NCBI RefSeq assembly: GCF_031119335.1 | Contig: NZ_JAVHXT010000003.1 | Location: forward strand, 167,385-231,384 | From: Pedobacter sp. | GTDB taxonomy: Bacteria > Bacteroidota > Bacteroidia > Sphingobacteriales > Sphingobacteriaceae | DNA: 64,000 bases | Direction of reading: 5' to 3' | In this document: positions 27,800-36,676 of the stretch, piece after piece | Layout: every line of letters begins with the position of its first letter | How positions within the stretch are numbered: position 1 is the stretch's first letter | Position numbers and translations under genes: made by a program | Notes under the pieces: generated by a model | Databases searched by the model: none | The model's input: only the letters and a program-made list of their open reading frames with translations | What the model was told of the DNA's origin: nothing

Positions 27800-28801
27800 C
27801 TACATCAACTTCTTTTTCACTTTCCCTTTAAAATTAGCCGACTTCACCACTTCTCCATCATCAGTTACCATTACACAACTATAATCAGGAAACTTTTTGA
27901 TCAATTCCAAGCCCTTTGTTTTTCCCAACACCATAATAGATGTACTGAAACCATTGCACAGCTCTGCATTTTCGCCAATTACAGTAACGCTAATTAAACC
28001 TGTTGCTGGGTAGCCAGTAACCGGATTGATGATATGTGCGTATCGTTTTCCATCAAATTCTACATATTTTTCATAGCTGCCAGATGTTGTAACCGCTTGT
28101 CGTTTTAATGGAATTACAGCAAGGTACTTTTCTTCATCAAACGGATTTGCAACACCTACATTCCAAGCTTTGCCGTTGGGTTTTGTGCCCCATGTAGTCA
28201 TGTCGCCAGCCGCATTTACAATACCTGCTTTAATGCCTTTTTGTTCCATCAGTTCTCTTCCCTTATCCGCAGCATAACCTTTTCCGGTTGCACCAAAGCC
28301 AATCTTCATTCCTACTTTTTTCAGGAAAATGGTTGAATTTACGCTATCTAATTCGATGTTTTGATAACCAACTTTCGCTACCGAATTTTTAATTTCTTCA
28401 GGTGTAGGCATTTCCTTCATCGAACCATCAAACTGCCAAATTTTATCCATTGCAGCATAGCTGATATCGAACGCACCATCCGTAATTTTAGAAAGATAAA
28501 TTGCTCTTTTAGTGAGATCGAACACTTCCTTATCTACTTTAATTGGTTTAATTCCGGCATTACGGTTTACATCCGAGATTTGAGAGCTAGGTTTCCAATC
28601 GGATATTAATTCCTCTATCCTACTTATTTCTGCTATAACTTCGTCAATGTGTTTTTCCGCTTGTGCTTCATTAGCGGCTACAATAGTAATATCAAAGCGG
28701 CTGCCCATTAAGGTTACTGGGCGTTGGCACTGGATTTGGGCGTTCGATTGACCGTTATAAACAAAAAAAAACGTTAAAAGCATGAGAGATTGCTTCGTCA
28801 T
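27800..28801 (-). CDS. apbE: FAD:protein FMN transferase (ApbE)
   Basis: 333 residues from ATG 28801. Seen: signal peptide (TKQSLMLLTFFFVYNG), VTLMGSRFDITIVA, FGATGKGYAADKG (FAD/Mg site), NAAGDMTTWG, HIINPVTGYPATG and a late CNGFSTSIMVLGK. Known: moves FMN from FAD to a Ser/Thr of target proteins in the periplasm. Start choice matters: 28801 lies inside a family A repeat and gives MTKQS before the hydrophobic core; the alternative ATG 28783 would leave no basic residue. Part of a redox cluster with the PepSY and DUF2271 genes upstream, separated by 385 bases of repeats. Confidence 0.93.
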   Translation of the reverse strand: MTKQSLMLLTFFFVYNGQSNAQIQCQRPVTLMGSRFDITIVAANEAQAEKHIDEVIAEISRIEELISDWKPSSQISDVNRNAGIKPIKVDKEVFDLTKRAIYLSKITDGAFDISYAAMDKIWQFDGSMKEMPTPEEIKNSVAKVGYQNIELDSVNSTIFLKKVGMKIGFGATGKGYAADKGRELMEQKGIKAGIVNAAGDMTTWGTKPNGKAWNVGVANPFDEEKYLAVIPLKRQAVTTSGSYEKYVEFDGKRYAHIINPVTGYPATGLISVTVIGENAELCNGFSTSIMVLGKTKGLELIKKFPDYSCVMVTDDGEVVKSANFKGKVKKKLM

Positions 28802-28882
28802 TCTTCTCCGAAGAATCGGAGCAAGTTCTCGCACTGACGAACAAAAGACCGTCATTGCGAGTTTACGAAGCAAGCTTAAAGC
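28785..28882. repeat. Family A repeat, two partial copies, overlapping apbE start
   Basis: AGATTGCTTCGTCATTCTTC with TCCGAAGAATCGGA hairpin and TCTCGCACTGACG; then GTCATTGCGAGTTTACGAAG and CAAGCTTAAAGCG. The first copy covers the start codon of apbE and its first five codons. Confidence 0.8.
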
Positions 28883-28913
28883 GCTATATAAGTTTGAATT
28901 TATCATGTTCTTT

Positions 28914-28996
28914 TAACCCTCTCTGGCTACGCCATCTCTCCCTAAAAGGGAGAGAGAAGCGAAATGCCTAATAAACTTTGCTATTCTCTCCCTTTT
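28914..28996. repeat. Family C repeat (CTCTCCC / GGGAGAGAG)
   Basis: Begins TTAACCCTCTCTGGCTACGC with ATCTCTCCCTAAAAGGGAGA, then TATTCTCTCCCTTTTAGGGA. Its expected right end (GGGAGAGAGGG) appears only after 29171, because a further element has gone in between. Confidence 0.75.
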
Positions 28997-29016
28997 AGGG
29001 AAAGATCCTCATTTAT

Positions 29017-29165
29017 CCTATCGTATGGACACATCTCGATCCTCCCCCTTGAATCCCCCCTCCAAAGGGGGACACATCATGCTTAAGCAATTTGCCTATC
29101 CCCCTCTTCGAGGGGGCAGGGGGAGGAAATCTGCTATTTTCAATAAATGTTGTCCACACGATAGG
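29017..29165. mobile_element. 149-bp MITE-like element with terminal inverted repeats and 6-bp target duplication
   Basis: Ends CCTATCGTATGGACA (29017-29031) and TGTCCACACGATAGG (29151-29165) match as inverted repeats at 14 of 15 bases. ATTTAT flanks both sides (29011-29016, 29166-29171), as expected of a target duplication. Inside is another palindrome, CCTCCCCCTTGAATC... / ...GGGGGCAGGGGGAGG. It carries no gene. It sits inside a family C repeat in the apbE-PepSY gap. Confidence 0.65.
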
Positions 29166-29186
29166 ATTTATCGGGAGAGAGGGAAT

Positions 29187-31382
29187 TTAATAACAATCTG
29201 TCAATAACTGTCCTTTTTCTTTATAAAACGAAAGTGCATTGCCATTTATTTCCAAACAAACTTCGTGCAGTACTTTTTCTACATCTTGCTGCATCAACAA
29301 CGAGCCGCAAATCATTATTAAGCCACCATCTTTTAATAATTGTGCTAAATGTTGGGCATCATTACGGATTAGATCCATCACATAACAATGATTTTGCTCA
29401 CGCGAAAAAGCAATCTGATAACTCTTAAGTCTATGTTTTTTAATCTGCTGATCTAAAAACGATTTGTGCTGTTTTACAATTGCAGTTTCTTTACGGAAAC
29501 CGATGTATAAGCGATTATCTGCATTTTTAGCACTTTGCGAAATCATTCCTAAAAATGGTGCAATGCCTGTTCCATTACCAATCATGGCGATAGCTTTATT
29601 TTTTGGTCTATGGAAAGAAGCGTTCGTAACCATACGGGCTTTGAATACGTCGCCAACCTTTAGGTTATTCAAGTAACCAGAACCCAAACCTGGCTGATGA
29701 AGTTTCACGACCAACTGCACATTTCCATTACAACGAGCTACCGAATACAAGCGTTCCCTGTTATCATCTGCTGGATAAATGGCCAATAAATCTCCCGATG
29801 TAAATTTGGTTCTGGCAGGAATGCGGATAGTAAGCATGAAAGTTTGCTCATTCTCATTAACTTCAGTTCTTTCTAAAACCATCATTTTCTGCAAACCTTT
29901 CGGCTTTTTAGCGTATAAGGCTGGTGTTGTTGCCAATTCTATATCAGTTTCCTCGCTCCAAGCTTTAACCCAGTTCACAAATTGTACGGCAGATTTATCA
30001 TCGACAGTATGTAATGCGGTAAGTTGATTTGCCCAAGTTTGAACGGATAATTTTTGGTCTATCTGTTTAGCAAACTCACAAAAATCTGGATAAGCATGAG
30101 AACCAAAACCAATTACAGAGAAACTAAGCTTGTGTTTTTGTGGATATTTGTCGATCAATTGTAGAAACTTGCTGCCGTTAGAAGGCGGATCTCCCAAACC
30201 GTACGTTGATGCAAAAACCAGCAAGTGTTTTGCATTGGGATAAACCTCATATTGATTTAACTGCGCTAAATATGAAACTTTACCTTGCGCATTTAACTGC
30301 TCGTGTATTGCATTAGCAAAACGAAGCGTACTTCCATTTTCAGAGCCTACCAATAAAATAAACTCGGCGTCTTTTCCTTTGTGCTTATTCTTGATTTTGG
30401 TTGCTCTGCGTTTAAGGGTAATTGCAAATCCAGAATATATGAAGAACAAGATATTTAAGCAGGCAATGCCTAAAATAATTGCCCATATGATATTGGTACG
30501 ACCAGTATGTAGGTCTAAGCTCAGATGTTCTAAAAGTAAGGTTGTTGGATATTTAATTTCACTTTCTATCTTCCCTGTAAATTGATTAACGATCAACTCT
30601 CTGTTGTTCAACTTCAGGTTATAGTACTCTTCCGGATCATCAGCAAATGGAAATTCGATCTTCTTTACCTCTGACAGTTTAGTATTTTTGAAAAGTTCGA
30701 AATCTGCAATATTAGCTTGCGCAGGAATTTCCTCTAGCGCTACAATTTCTTTATGTTCAGTATTTTGCTGTGGAAATAACTGGAACCTTGCCATAGAAAG
30801 GTAAGTTCCAGTAAGTGCGATAATCAGCACTGGAATTAGTATTATTCTGCCAGTAATAATATGGTAATACTGTGCGAAATATTCTCTAATTACTTTGGTA
30901 AAAAACCTGCGCATTCCACGCTGCCGCTGGATAACCAAAGCTAAGCCAGAAATCGCGATAAGCACCAATAGAAAGGAGATTACACCTATAATTGCTCGTC
31001 CTGTTTCTTTTAAAAACAGCGAACGGTGCAAGGCGATATTCCAAGTTACAAATTCGCTTTTTTCAACAGGCTTCCCTAAAACTTTACCGCTCGTAGGATC
31101 AATGTAGTTATCGATCTCATTGCCTTCATCATCAAAACCTTTTAAGCGAACAAAACCATTATGGTCAACATCAATTTCGCTGATTTCGGAGAAACTTTTC
31201 TTTAAAACCGGCACCGTTTGCGCCAAGGTAATTTCTTCAAAATTAGCAACTTTATAAGGCGGCATCTTCTCTTGCACTGCGTCTATAGCAAGTATGGCAC
31301 CGGTAACCGATGCCATAACTAGAAAAAGCGATGAAATTAATGCCAGTGCCAAATGGGCATAACGCCAAATGGATAGGGTCAT
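29187..31382 (-). CDS. PepSY-domain membrane flavoreductase (flavodoxin + FAD/NADPH reductase fusion)
   Basis: 731 residues. Seen: helix at about 8-33, PepSY-type periplasmic stretch, further helices near 120-140, 170-195 and 290-320 (histidines in LHRSLFL and LDLHTGRTN suggest haem sites), flavodoxin domain starting EFILLVGSENGSTLRFANAI, then FAD site RERLYSVARC, NADPH site GNGTGIAPFLGMI and a late MICGSLLMQQDVEKVLHEV. Inferred: it passes electrons from cytoplasmic NADPH across the membrane, like sulfite-reductase-type flavoproteins joined to a PepSY anchor. Co-directional with the DUF2271 gene, 9-base gap. Confidence 0.9.
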   Translation of the reverse strand: MTLSIWRYAHLALALISSLFLVMASVTGAILAIDAVQEKMPPYKVANFEEITLAQTVPVLKKSFSEISEIDVDHNGFVRLKGFDDEGNEIDNYIDPTSGKVLGKPVEKSEFVTWNIALHRSLFLKETGRAIIGVISFLLVLIAISGLALVIQRQRGMRRFFTKVIREYFAQYYHIITGRIILIPVLIIALTGTYLSMARFQLFPQQNTEHKEIVALEEIPAQANIADFELFKNTKLSEVKKIEFPFADDPEEYYNLKLNNRELIVNQFTGKIESEIKYPTTLLLEHLSLDLHTGRTNIIWAIILGIACLNILFFIYSGFAITLKRRATKIKNKHKGKDAEFILLVGSENGSTLRFANAIHEQLNAQGKVSYLAQLNQYEVYPNAKHLLVFASTYGLGDPPSNGSKFLQLIDKYPQKHKLSFSVIGFGSHAYPDFCEFAKQIDQKLSVQTWANQLTALHTVDDKSAVQFVNWVKAWSEETDIELATTPALYAKKPKGLQKMMVLERTEVNENEQTFMLTIRIPARTKFTSGDLLAIYPADDNRERLYSVARCNGNVQLVVKLHQPGLGSGYLNNLKVGDVFKARMVTNASFHRPKNKAIAMIGNGTGIAPFLGMISQSAKNADNRLYIGFRKETAIVKQHKSFLDQQIKKHRLKSYQIAFSREQNHCYVMDLIRNDAQHLAQLLKDGGLIMICGSLLMQQDVEKVLHEVCLEINGNALSFYKEKGQLLTDCY

Positions 31383-31391
31383 CTTATTTTT

Positions 31392-31874
31392 TTACGGTTG
31401 TACTTTACTAAATCTAATGTATTTGATATAACCTTTACCATCGGCTTTGCCAGCAAGCGCTTCGGTAGTTAATGGAATTTCAACATCGGCCATGTGATAT
31501 TTCTGAGCTTCTACAGCACTTTCGAAACGCAGTTTATAGCCTTTATTTACTACAGCATCATCTATATCTATGGTAATTAATGCTCTATCGCCACCGCCAA
31601 CAGATGCACTTGTTTTACCGTCTATCTTTTTGTTTTTATTGAAGAATTTAAACCACTCCTTAAAACCATTATACCACTTCTTTTCATCGCCCATCATATA
31701 AACAGTTTTCTCGTAATCTCCTTTTGGGTTCATTAAAGATACCACAATATAAGCCTCTTCACCTGTATAGGCAATCATTTGCACCATACATTTATATTTA
31801 GAAGTTTGCGCTTGCGTTTGCAAACCAACCGTTAGTAGTAAGCCTAGCGCACAAATCTTTAGAAAGTTTTTCAT
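31392..31874 (-). CDS. DUF2271 family secreted protein with a possible flavinylation site
   Basis: 160 residues with a signal peptide (cleavage near TQAQ). The DUF2271 family is suggested by size, by the fold-like pattern and by the company of PepSY and ApbE. Seen: D85-G-K-T-S-A-S91 (DGKTSAS), which resembles the DGxTGAT/S site where ApbE attaches FMN in NqrC and RnfG; here the G is replaced by S. Inferred: a periplasmic flavoprotein that receives electrons from the PepSY reductase. Nine bases separate it from that gene, and it lies 20 bases after the ankyrin gene. Confidence 0.8.
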   Translation of the reverse strand: MKNFLKICALGLLLTVGLQTQAQTSKYKCMVQMIAYTGEEAYIVVSLMNPKGDYEKTVYMMGDEKKWYNGFKEWFKFFNKNKKIDGKTSASVGGGDRALITIDIDDAVVNKGYKLRFESAVEAQKYHMADVEIPLTTEALAGKADGKGYIKYIRFSKVQP

Positions 31875-31894
31875 ATATATTCTAAGTATTACAA

Positions 31895-33400
31895 TTATTT
31901 TAAGAAGCTAACAGAAATGTTCTTTTGTGATAAAAACTTGTTTTCAGCAGCTAAATCATAGGCAGTTTCGTCAAAATCTGTTTTTACTGCTTTGTCAGCA
32001 CCAATTGAAAGCAAATATTTCAAAATCTCATCATCTTTCGAAATTAACGCCGCTCTGTGTAAAACAGTATTTCCTTCTTTGTTTTTTGCGTTTACGTTAA
32101 TTTTCAAATCAGTAAGTCTTTTCAGCAAAGCTAAGTCTAGTCTGGCAATAGCTACGTGATATAATGTACTACCATCTTTTTGAGCAGCATTCACATCTAA
32201 ACCCTTAGCCGTTAGAAGTGCTAATTTTTCGGAAAATTCATCTTTTGCAGGTGCAGCACCAGGGCCAGCTGGTCTTCCCGCAGGTCTGTAACTTTGCACT
32301 AAGTAATAAGCTAAATTGTTACCAGCAGCATCTTCCACTTTTACGTTTGCGCCCTTACCAATTAAATAAGCAACCACTTCTGGAGAACTAGCACTTACCG
32401 CCTGAGTTAATGCCGACTCACCTTTTTTATTCACCGCATTAATATCTTTCACTTTTGGTGCTAACAATTCTAACAAAGCTACATTTCTACCACCAGCAGC
32501 AGTCATAAATACCGTATTGCCCTCTTCGTTAGCTTTGTTTACATCCACACCTTTTGCTAAGAAATAGTTAATGATTTCTTCTTGGTTTGGTCTGCGAACG
32601 ATGTTGTGCAATACATTATTACCTTCTTTATTGGTTGCTGTAGGGCTTAATTTCAAATCCTCTACTAAATATTTATACAACTCTAGCGAAGCTGATGACA
32701 TACGACCGCCTTGCGATGCGAATGAAAGTGCCATATTTGTTGGTTTAGCGCCCTTAGCTAAAATAGTTTTCAGAAAATTGATGTCACCACTCCTAGCAGC
32801 ATAGTCAAAAGCAGTAGCGCCATCAGCATCAACATCCTTTATAGACATTCCTTTACTGGTGAAATATTCAACCAATTTCAAATCCTTATCGCCAGCTATG
32901 CTTAACAACAACAAGTTTGCTCCGTTTGCATATTTTTTCTTCGCATCAATACCTAATTTGAAGAAAGTATCGTAAAGTGCAGTATTAGCCTGACCCGTAG
33001 ATGCCGCATAAGCAACTATTGGTGTACCATAACTATCTGCCTTTTCTTTATCAGATCCACGTTTTAATAATTCATTTACCAAATCTACATTACCTCTTGC
33101 TGCTGCCCAGTGTAAATAAGTACGACTGTGGTGTGTACCTTTAGTTACCGGATTACCTGGTTGGTCTAACAAAAATTTGATAGTTTCTAATGGTGCATCA
33201 GCATTAATTGCCATAGCGGTCGCATCAAATGCTCTTTGATCAGATTCTGCTGGATTGCTACCTTTTGCTATTTCTGCTTTAACAGCATCTACGTTAGGTT
33301 TTTGTTTCCAAAAATCACCTTGTAACAAGGTATTTCTATTTTGCGCATTTGCCGAGCCTAAAGCAAAAACGAACGAGGCGATAAGTGCTATTTTCTTCAT
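31895..33400 (-). CDS. Secreted ankyrin-repeat protein
   Basis: 501 residues with a signal peptide (FALGSANA, cleavage before QN). Seen: about a dozen ankyrin repeats, e.g. RTYLHWAAARGNVDLVNELL, GNTVFMTAAGGRNVALLELL and NTVLHRAALISKDDEILKYL, broken by a proline/glycine linker near 375-390 (AGRPAGPGAAPAKDE). Ankyrin arrays bind proteins. First gene of the ankyrin, DUF2271, PepSY unit, so it may scaffold the redox partners in the periplasm; this is inference. Confidence 0.9.
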   Translation of the reverse strand: MKKIALIASFVFALGSANAQNRNTLLQGDFWKQKPNVDAVKAEIAKGSNPAESDQRAFDATAMAINADAPLETIKFLLDQPGNPVTKGTHHSRTYLHWAAARGNVDLVNELLKRGSDKEKADSYGTPIVAYAASTGQANTALYDTFFKLGIDAKKKYANGANLLLLSIAGDKDLKLVEYFTSKGMSIKDVDADGATAFDYAARSGDINFLKTILAKGAKPTNMALSFASQGGRMSSASLELYKYLVEDLKLSPTATNKEGNNVLHNIVRRPNQEEIINYFLAKGVDVNKANEEGNTVFMTAAGGRNVALLELLAPKVKDINAVNKKGESALTQAVSASSPEVVAYLIGKGANVKVEDAAGNNLAYYLVQSYRPAGRPAGPGAAPAKDEFSEKLALLTAKGLDVNAAQKDGSTLYHVAIARLDLALLKRLTDLKINVNAKNKEGNTVLHRAALISKDDEILKYLLSIGADKAVKTDFDETAYDLAAENKFLSQKNISVSFLK

Positions 33401-33540
33401 TTCTAATGGATATCTTTATGAATATGCCTGCGAAATTACTTATTTAGACTAAATCTACATAATGTATTTTGCTATTTTTTCGCTTTACGTGCTATTTTTT
33501 CCGATTACAACAGATGTTCTAGCCAAAAAGTTACTTAACA

Positions 33541-34812
33541 CTAATCCTTAGTTACCATAATCTTATCAATACGCTGCCCATCCTTATCTACTACTTCGAG
33601 TGTTAGTGTATCAATGGTAAGCTTATCTCCTACTTCTGGAATGCGCTGCAGATGATAAATAATCAGTCCCGAAACCGTGGTGTACTGTCTACCTGCCTCT
33701 GGATCTATATCTAAAGCGAAAAACTTCTGAAATTCTCCTAAGTTATAGTAACCATCTACCAACCAAGAATTTTCATCCCTTTGGGTAATGGCATATTCCT
33801 TTTGATAATGTTGCGTTACATCTCCAATAAGAGCGTCGAGCACATCATCCATGGTTACCATTCCTGCAGTAGTTCCATATTCGTTAATCACGATAGCGTA
33901 GTGCATTTTCTCCTTCTTAAAATGCTCAATTACTTGATAAGCTGAGCGGTTCTCGGTGATGAATAATGGCTGCCTAAGGATACGAGTTAAGGAGAATGGC
34001 TGATTAGCATCATCAAATAAATCCTTCAAAAGCACCAAACCTTTAATATGGTCTAAGTTGTTTTTGCTGCAAACTGGATACGCGGAGTGTTTGTCTTCAT
34101 TTATTTTCTTTCGTACGGTTTCGAAGTCATCATCTTCATTAAAATAAATCAAATCGCTACGATGGGTATAAAGTGCACTCACTTTTTTATCGCCCAACTC
34201 AAAAACACGTTCTACAATATGCTGCTCAATCTCTTGGATTTCGCCGCCCGCAGCACTGTCCTTTACTATTGCTTTAATTTCTTCTTCGGTTACCCTACTA
34301 TCGCTAGTGGCTTTAATTCCAAAAACTTTTAACAGAATGTTATTAGAGGTAGTTAATAACCATACAAATGGTGATGTAATTTTAGAAAGGATCAGCATCG
34401 GTCTTGAAACCAAAATTGCAACAGGCTCAGGAAATGTTAGTCCCACACGCTTGGGAAACAATTCGCCTAACACGATAGAAAGATAGGTGATAAAAATTAC
34501 AGAAAGTGCTGTACCTATCTGCGAGGCATAAGGAGCCAACATCTCTATTTCCGCTACATATTGAGCTATGTTTTTGGTAATGCTCTCACCACTGTAAACC
34601 CCTAACAAAATTCCAATTAGGGTAATTCCAATTTGTACCGTACTTAAAAATCTTGTTGGATTATCGGAGAGCTCTAGTGCAGTCTTGGCTCCACTGTTTC
34701 CCTTTTTAGCGGCATTTTCAAGTTTATATCTTCTTGATGATACCAAAGACAGCTCGCTCATCGCAAATATACCGTTAAGCAGCACCAGCACAAAAATGAT
34801 CAGAATTTCCAT
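33541..34812 (-). CDS. CNNM/CorC (hemolysin C-like) membrane protein
   Basis: 423 residues. Seen: DUF21 domain with about four helices (residues 1-180; VLVLLNGIFAMSELSLVSSR, then TVQIGITLIGILLGVYSG), a CBS pair (about 215-335; LDHIKGLVLLKDLFDD, AIVINEYGTTAGMVTMDDVL) and a C-terminal CorC/HlyC domain. Known: this family takes part in Mg2+/Co2+ efflux or homeostasis; the haemolysin name is historical. Single gene. The 33401-33540 gap holds nothing I can name. Confidence 0.92.
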   Translation of the reverse strand: MEILIIFVLVLLNGIFAMSELSLVSSRRYKLENAAKKGNSGAKTALELSDNPTRFLSTVQIGITLIGILLGVYSGESITKNIAQYVAEIEMLAPYASQIGTALSVIFITYLSIVLGELFPKRVGLTFPEPVAILVSRPMLILSKITSPFVWLLTTSNNILLKVFGIKATSDSRVTEEEIKAIVKDSAAGGEIQEIEQHIVERVFELGDKKVSALYTHRSDLIYFNEDDDFETVRKKINEDKHSAYPVCSKNNLDHIKGLVLLKDLFDDANQPFSLTRILRQPLFITENRSAYQVIEHFKKEKMHYAIVINEYGTTAGMVTMDDVLDALIGDVTQHYQKEYAITQRDENSWLVDGYYNLGEFQKFFALDIDPEAGRQYTTVSGLIIYHLQRIPEVGDKLTIDTLTLEVVDKDGQRIDKIMVTKD

Positions 34813-34954
34813 CGCTTATAATTGTTTTACGGTCACAAATTAGTATTAATCTCAATCAATTTGTTCGTGTAACTAAAAAATCGCCCCAGCTATTAAACAC
34901 AAATAATTGACAATTAATATTTTGCATTTTTTTCAATCTTTTAAAGAAAAAATA

Positions 34955-34985
34955 TTTGGTTTGAATGTATAAAGTTGTACTTTTG
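34955..34985 (+). promoter_or_regulatory. Bacteroidota-type promoter of tRNA-His
   Basis: TTTG at 34955-34958 (the -33 box), 19-base spacer, TACTTTTG at 34978-34985 (-7 box, TAnnTTTG). Both boxes and the spacing match the Bacteroidota vegetative sigma consensus. Transcription should start just before the tRNA at 35003. Confidence 0.8.
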
Positions 34986-35002
34986 TGACACTAAAAAATA
35001 CG

Positions 35003-35078
35003 GTGGCTGTAGCTCAGTTGGTTAGAGTATTGGTTTGTGGTGCCGAGGGTCGTGGGTTCGAGCCCCATCAGCCACCCA
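35003..35078 (+). tRNA. tRNA-His (anticodon GTG)
   Basis: Acceptor arms GTGGCTG / CAGCCAC, an extra G at 35002 opposite C35076 (the -1:73 pair typical of tRNA-His), D arm GCTC..GAGT, anticodon loop TTGTGGT with GTG in the centre, and T arm GTGGG TTCGAGC CCCAT. The 3' end reads CCCA or CCA with the discriminator, so CCA is at most partly encoded. Terminator at 35086. Confidence 0.95.
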
Positions 35079-35085
35079 TCGTTTT

Positions 35086-35111
35086 AAAGCAGTTCTGAAA
35101 AGAGCTGCTTT
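35086..35111 (+). terminator. tRNA-His terminator
   Basis: AAAGCAGTTCT, GAAA loop, AGAGCTGCTTT (one G-T pair), then a T run to 35115. It follows the tRNA by 8-9 bases. Confidence 0.85.
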
Positions 35112-35207
35112 TTTTGTTTAAGCTTTTTACTTACCATCAAAAAACATCTCTTCAAAGTCTGAATTTTCGTAGATACCTAAATTTAACTTCTATCTAAATT
35201 AAACAAA

Positions 35208-36509
35208 TTAGCCCATAGGTATGGCCAATGTAAATATGGTACCCTTTCCTACTCGGCTTTGGAAACTCATATCAACACCTTGCAAATCGGCAAATTCTTT
35301 GCAAAGTGCAAGTCCTAGCCCCACTCCCTTTTCTCCCTCAGTGCCAAAACTAGATTTAATATTCAGTGAAAAGATATCTTGCTGAGCCTCTTCAGCTATG
35401 CCTGCTCCCGAGTCCCTAATATGCAATTGGCAAACATCCGCACTCAGCTCAGCACTTAGGGTAATATTGCCGCCACTAGACGTAAACTTTAATGCATTAT
35501 CCATTAAGTTGCGAACCATTAACTGTAACATAGCTGGGTTAACCCGTACATTTATTTCCTTCGGCAGTTTATTTTCGAAGTTAACAAGCTTAAAATTGGC
35601 TGCACGGGCAAAATTAGATAATTGATCTTTTAGGCAATCCGTTAGGTTAACCGAAAGTAGTTCTATTTTGCCATCTTCCAAGTGTTTCGTTGTCCATGAT
35701 AGCAGGTTATCTAACAAGTGTTGGGTCTCTGTTGTACTCTTTTCCAGTTCTACTTCTAGCCTAGCCCTTTCGTTACTCTCCAAATCTGTTCTTTTTAGTA
35801 TATCCAGATAACCTTGCACATTGCGCAGCGGCGTGCGAAAATCATGAGAGATCATGGAAATAAGCTTACTTTTCTCCTGACTGAGTCGCTTCATAGCCAT
35901 TTCATTTTCTCTCGCTATTTTTTTCTCTCTATCGTAATTATTAATGATGTAGGTCAATCCTCCAAAAATAAGCAGTAAGTCTACAGTATATGTAGAGGCC
36001 ACATCGATGAATTGACTACGTCTGCTACCATATCTATTGAAAATAAGTTCTGGATGGTAGTATTCATATACAATAAGCGCCCCCACAACTACAAGATTAC
36101 CCAGTGTCCAGTACCAATAATGCTGTCTTTTCGCAATTGCAATAATTAAAAAGTAACTAATCGTAAAAGAATGTAGTGCTGTACCCTGTATGCCCGAGGA
36201 TAGATAAAAATTGATGGCAAAAAAGATATGTATGATTACCGAATAGATAACCATACTGGTATAAAGGTGATTTTTAAACCTAGAAAGGTAATAGAAAAAC
36301 AGTTGTAGCAGGAAAAGAATAGTAGATAAAATTGTCATCTTATACAGCCCAACTATCAAACTAAAAGGAATATTATAAAATATAACCAGCATAGTTGCTA
36401 TGCAAATAGAATGATAAATTCTATGCTGTAGGGAGAAAGTTTGGTCGGAACCCTTGAGATATTCCCAAGCGTTTCTAATTTGATGTACTGTACGAGCGAT
36501 TATAGACAT
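35208..36509 (-). CDS. Membrane sensor histidine kinase
   Basis: 433 residues from MSIIARTVHQI. Seen: six hydrophobic segments (about 30-190), no separate sensor domain, then HisKA with SHDFRTPLRNVQGYLDIL (H222), HATPase with N-box LMVRNLMDNALKFT, IRDSGAGIAEE and GVGLGLALCKEFA. Known: autophosphorylates on H222. Divergent from a LuxR-type response regulator, whose receiver D57 is the likely target. The input could be something in the membrane. A TACCTTTG box (36545-36552) would give a 30-base leader. Confidence 0.9.
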   Translation of the reverse strand: MSIIARTVHQIRNAWEYLKGSDQTFSLQHRIYHSICIATMLVIFYNIPFSLIVGLYKMTILSTILFLLQLFFYYLSRFKNHLYTSMVIYSVIIHIFFAINFYLSSGIQGTALHSFTISYFLIIAIAKRQHYWYWTLGNLVVVGALIVYEYYHPELIFNRYGSRRSQFIDVASTYTVDLLLIFGGLTYIINNYDREKKIARENEMAMKRLSQEKSKLISMISHDFRTPLRNVQGYLDILKRTDLESNERARLEVELEKSTTETQHLLDNLLSWTTKHLEDGKIELLSVNLTDCLKDQLSNFARAANFKLVNFENKLPKEINVRVNPAMLQLMVRNLMDNALKFTSSGGNITLSAELSADVCQLHIRDSGAGIAEEAQQDIFSLNIKSSFGTEGEKGVGLGLALCKEFADLQGVDMSFQSRVGKGTIFTLAIPMG

Positions 36510-36544
36510 ATCTTGTCTGAGGAATTTAGCTATTACTAATGCCG

Positions 36545-36552
36545 CAAAGGTA
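36545..36552 (-). promoter_or_regulatory. Candidate -7 box of the kinase gene
   Basis: TACCTTTG on the minus strand, 35 bases upstream of ATG 36509. No clear TTTG at -33. Pairs with a box for the divergent regulator at 36634. Confidence 0.4.
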
Positions 36553-36633
36553 GCATATTTCGTAGCGAAGAAAGTGTAAAATCTACAATATGTAAAATTT
36601 GAACAGCTTAAATCTAACCTAGTAACAATCACT

Positions 36634-36641
36634 TATATTTG
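36634..36641 (+). promoter_or_regulatory. Candidate -7 box of the response regulator gene
   Basis: TATATTTG on the plus strand, 35 bases upstream of ATG 36677, the same distance as for the kinase; it fits TAnnTTTG. Confidence 0.4.
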
Positions 36642-36676
36642 CATTTATATTTTAGCCCATACCCGAATTTTATATT

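Noticed and set aside
28802..28906. Upstream extension of apbE
   Set aside because: The extra 35 codons are repeat sequence and would bury the signal peptide.
29025..29207. Short plus-strand frame in the apbE-PepSY gap
   Set aside because: It is the translation of the MITE-like element and its CCTCCCCC palindrome.
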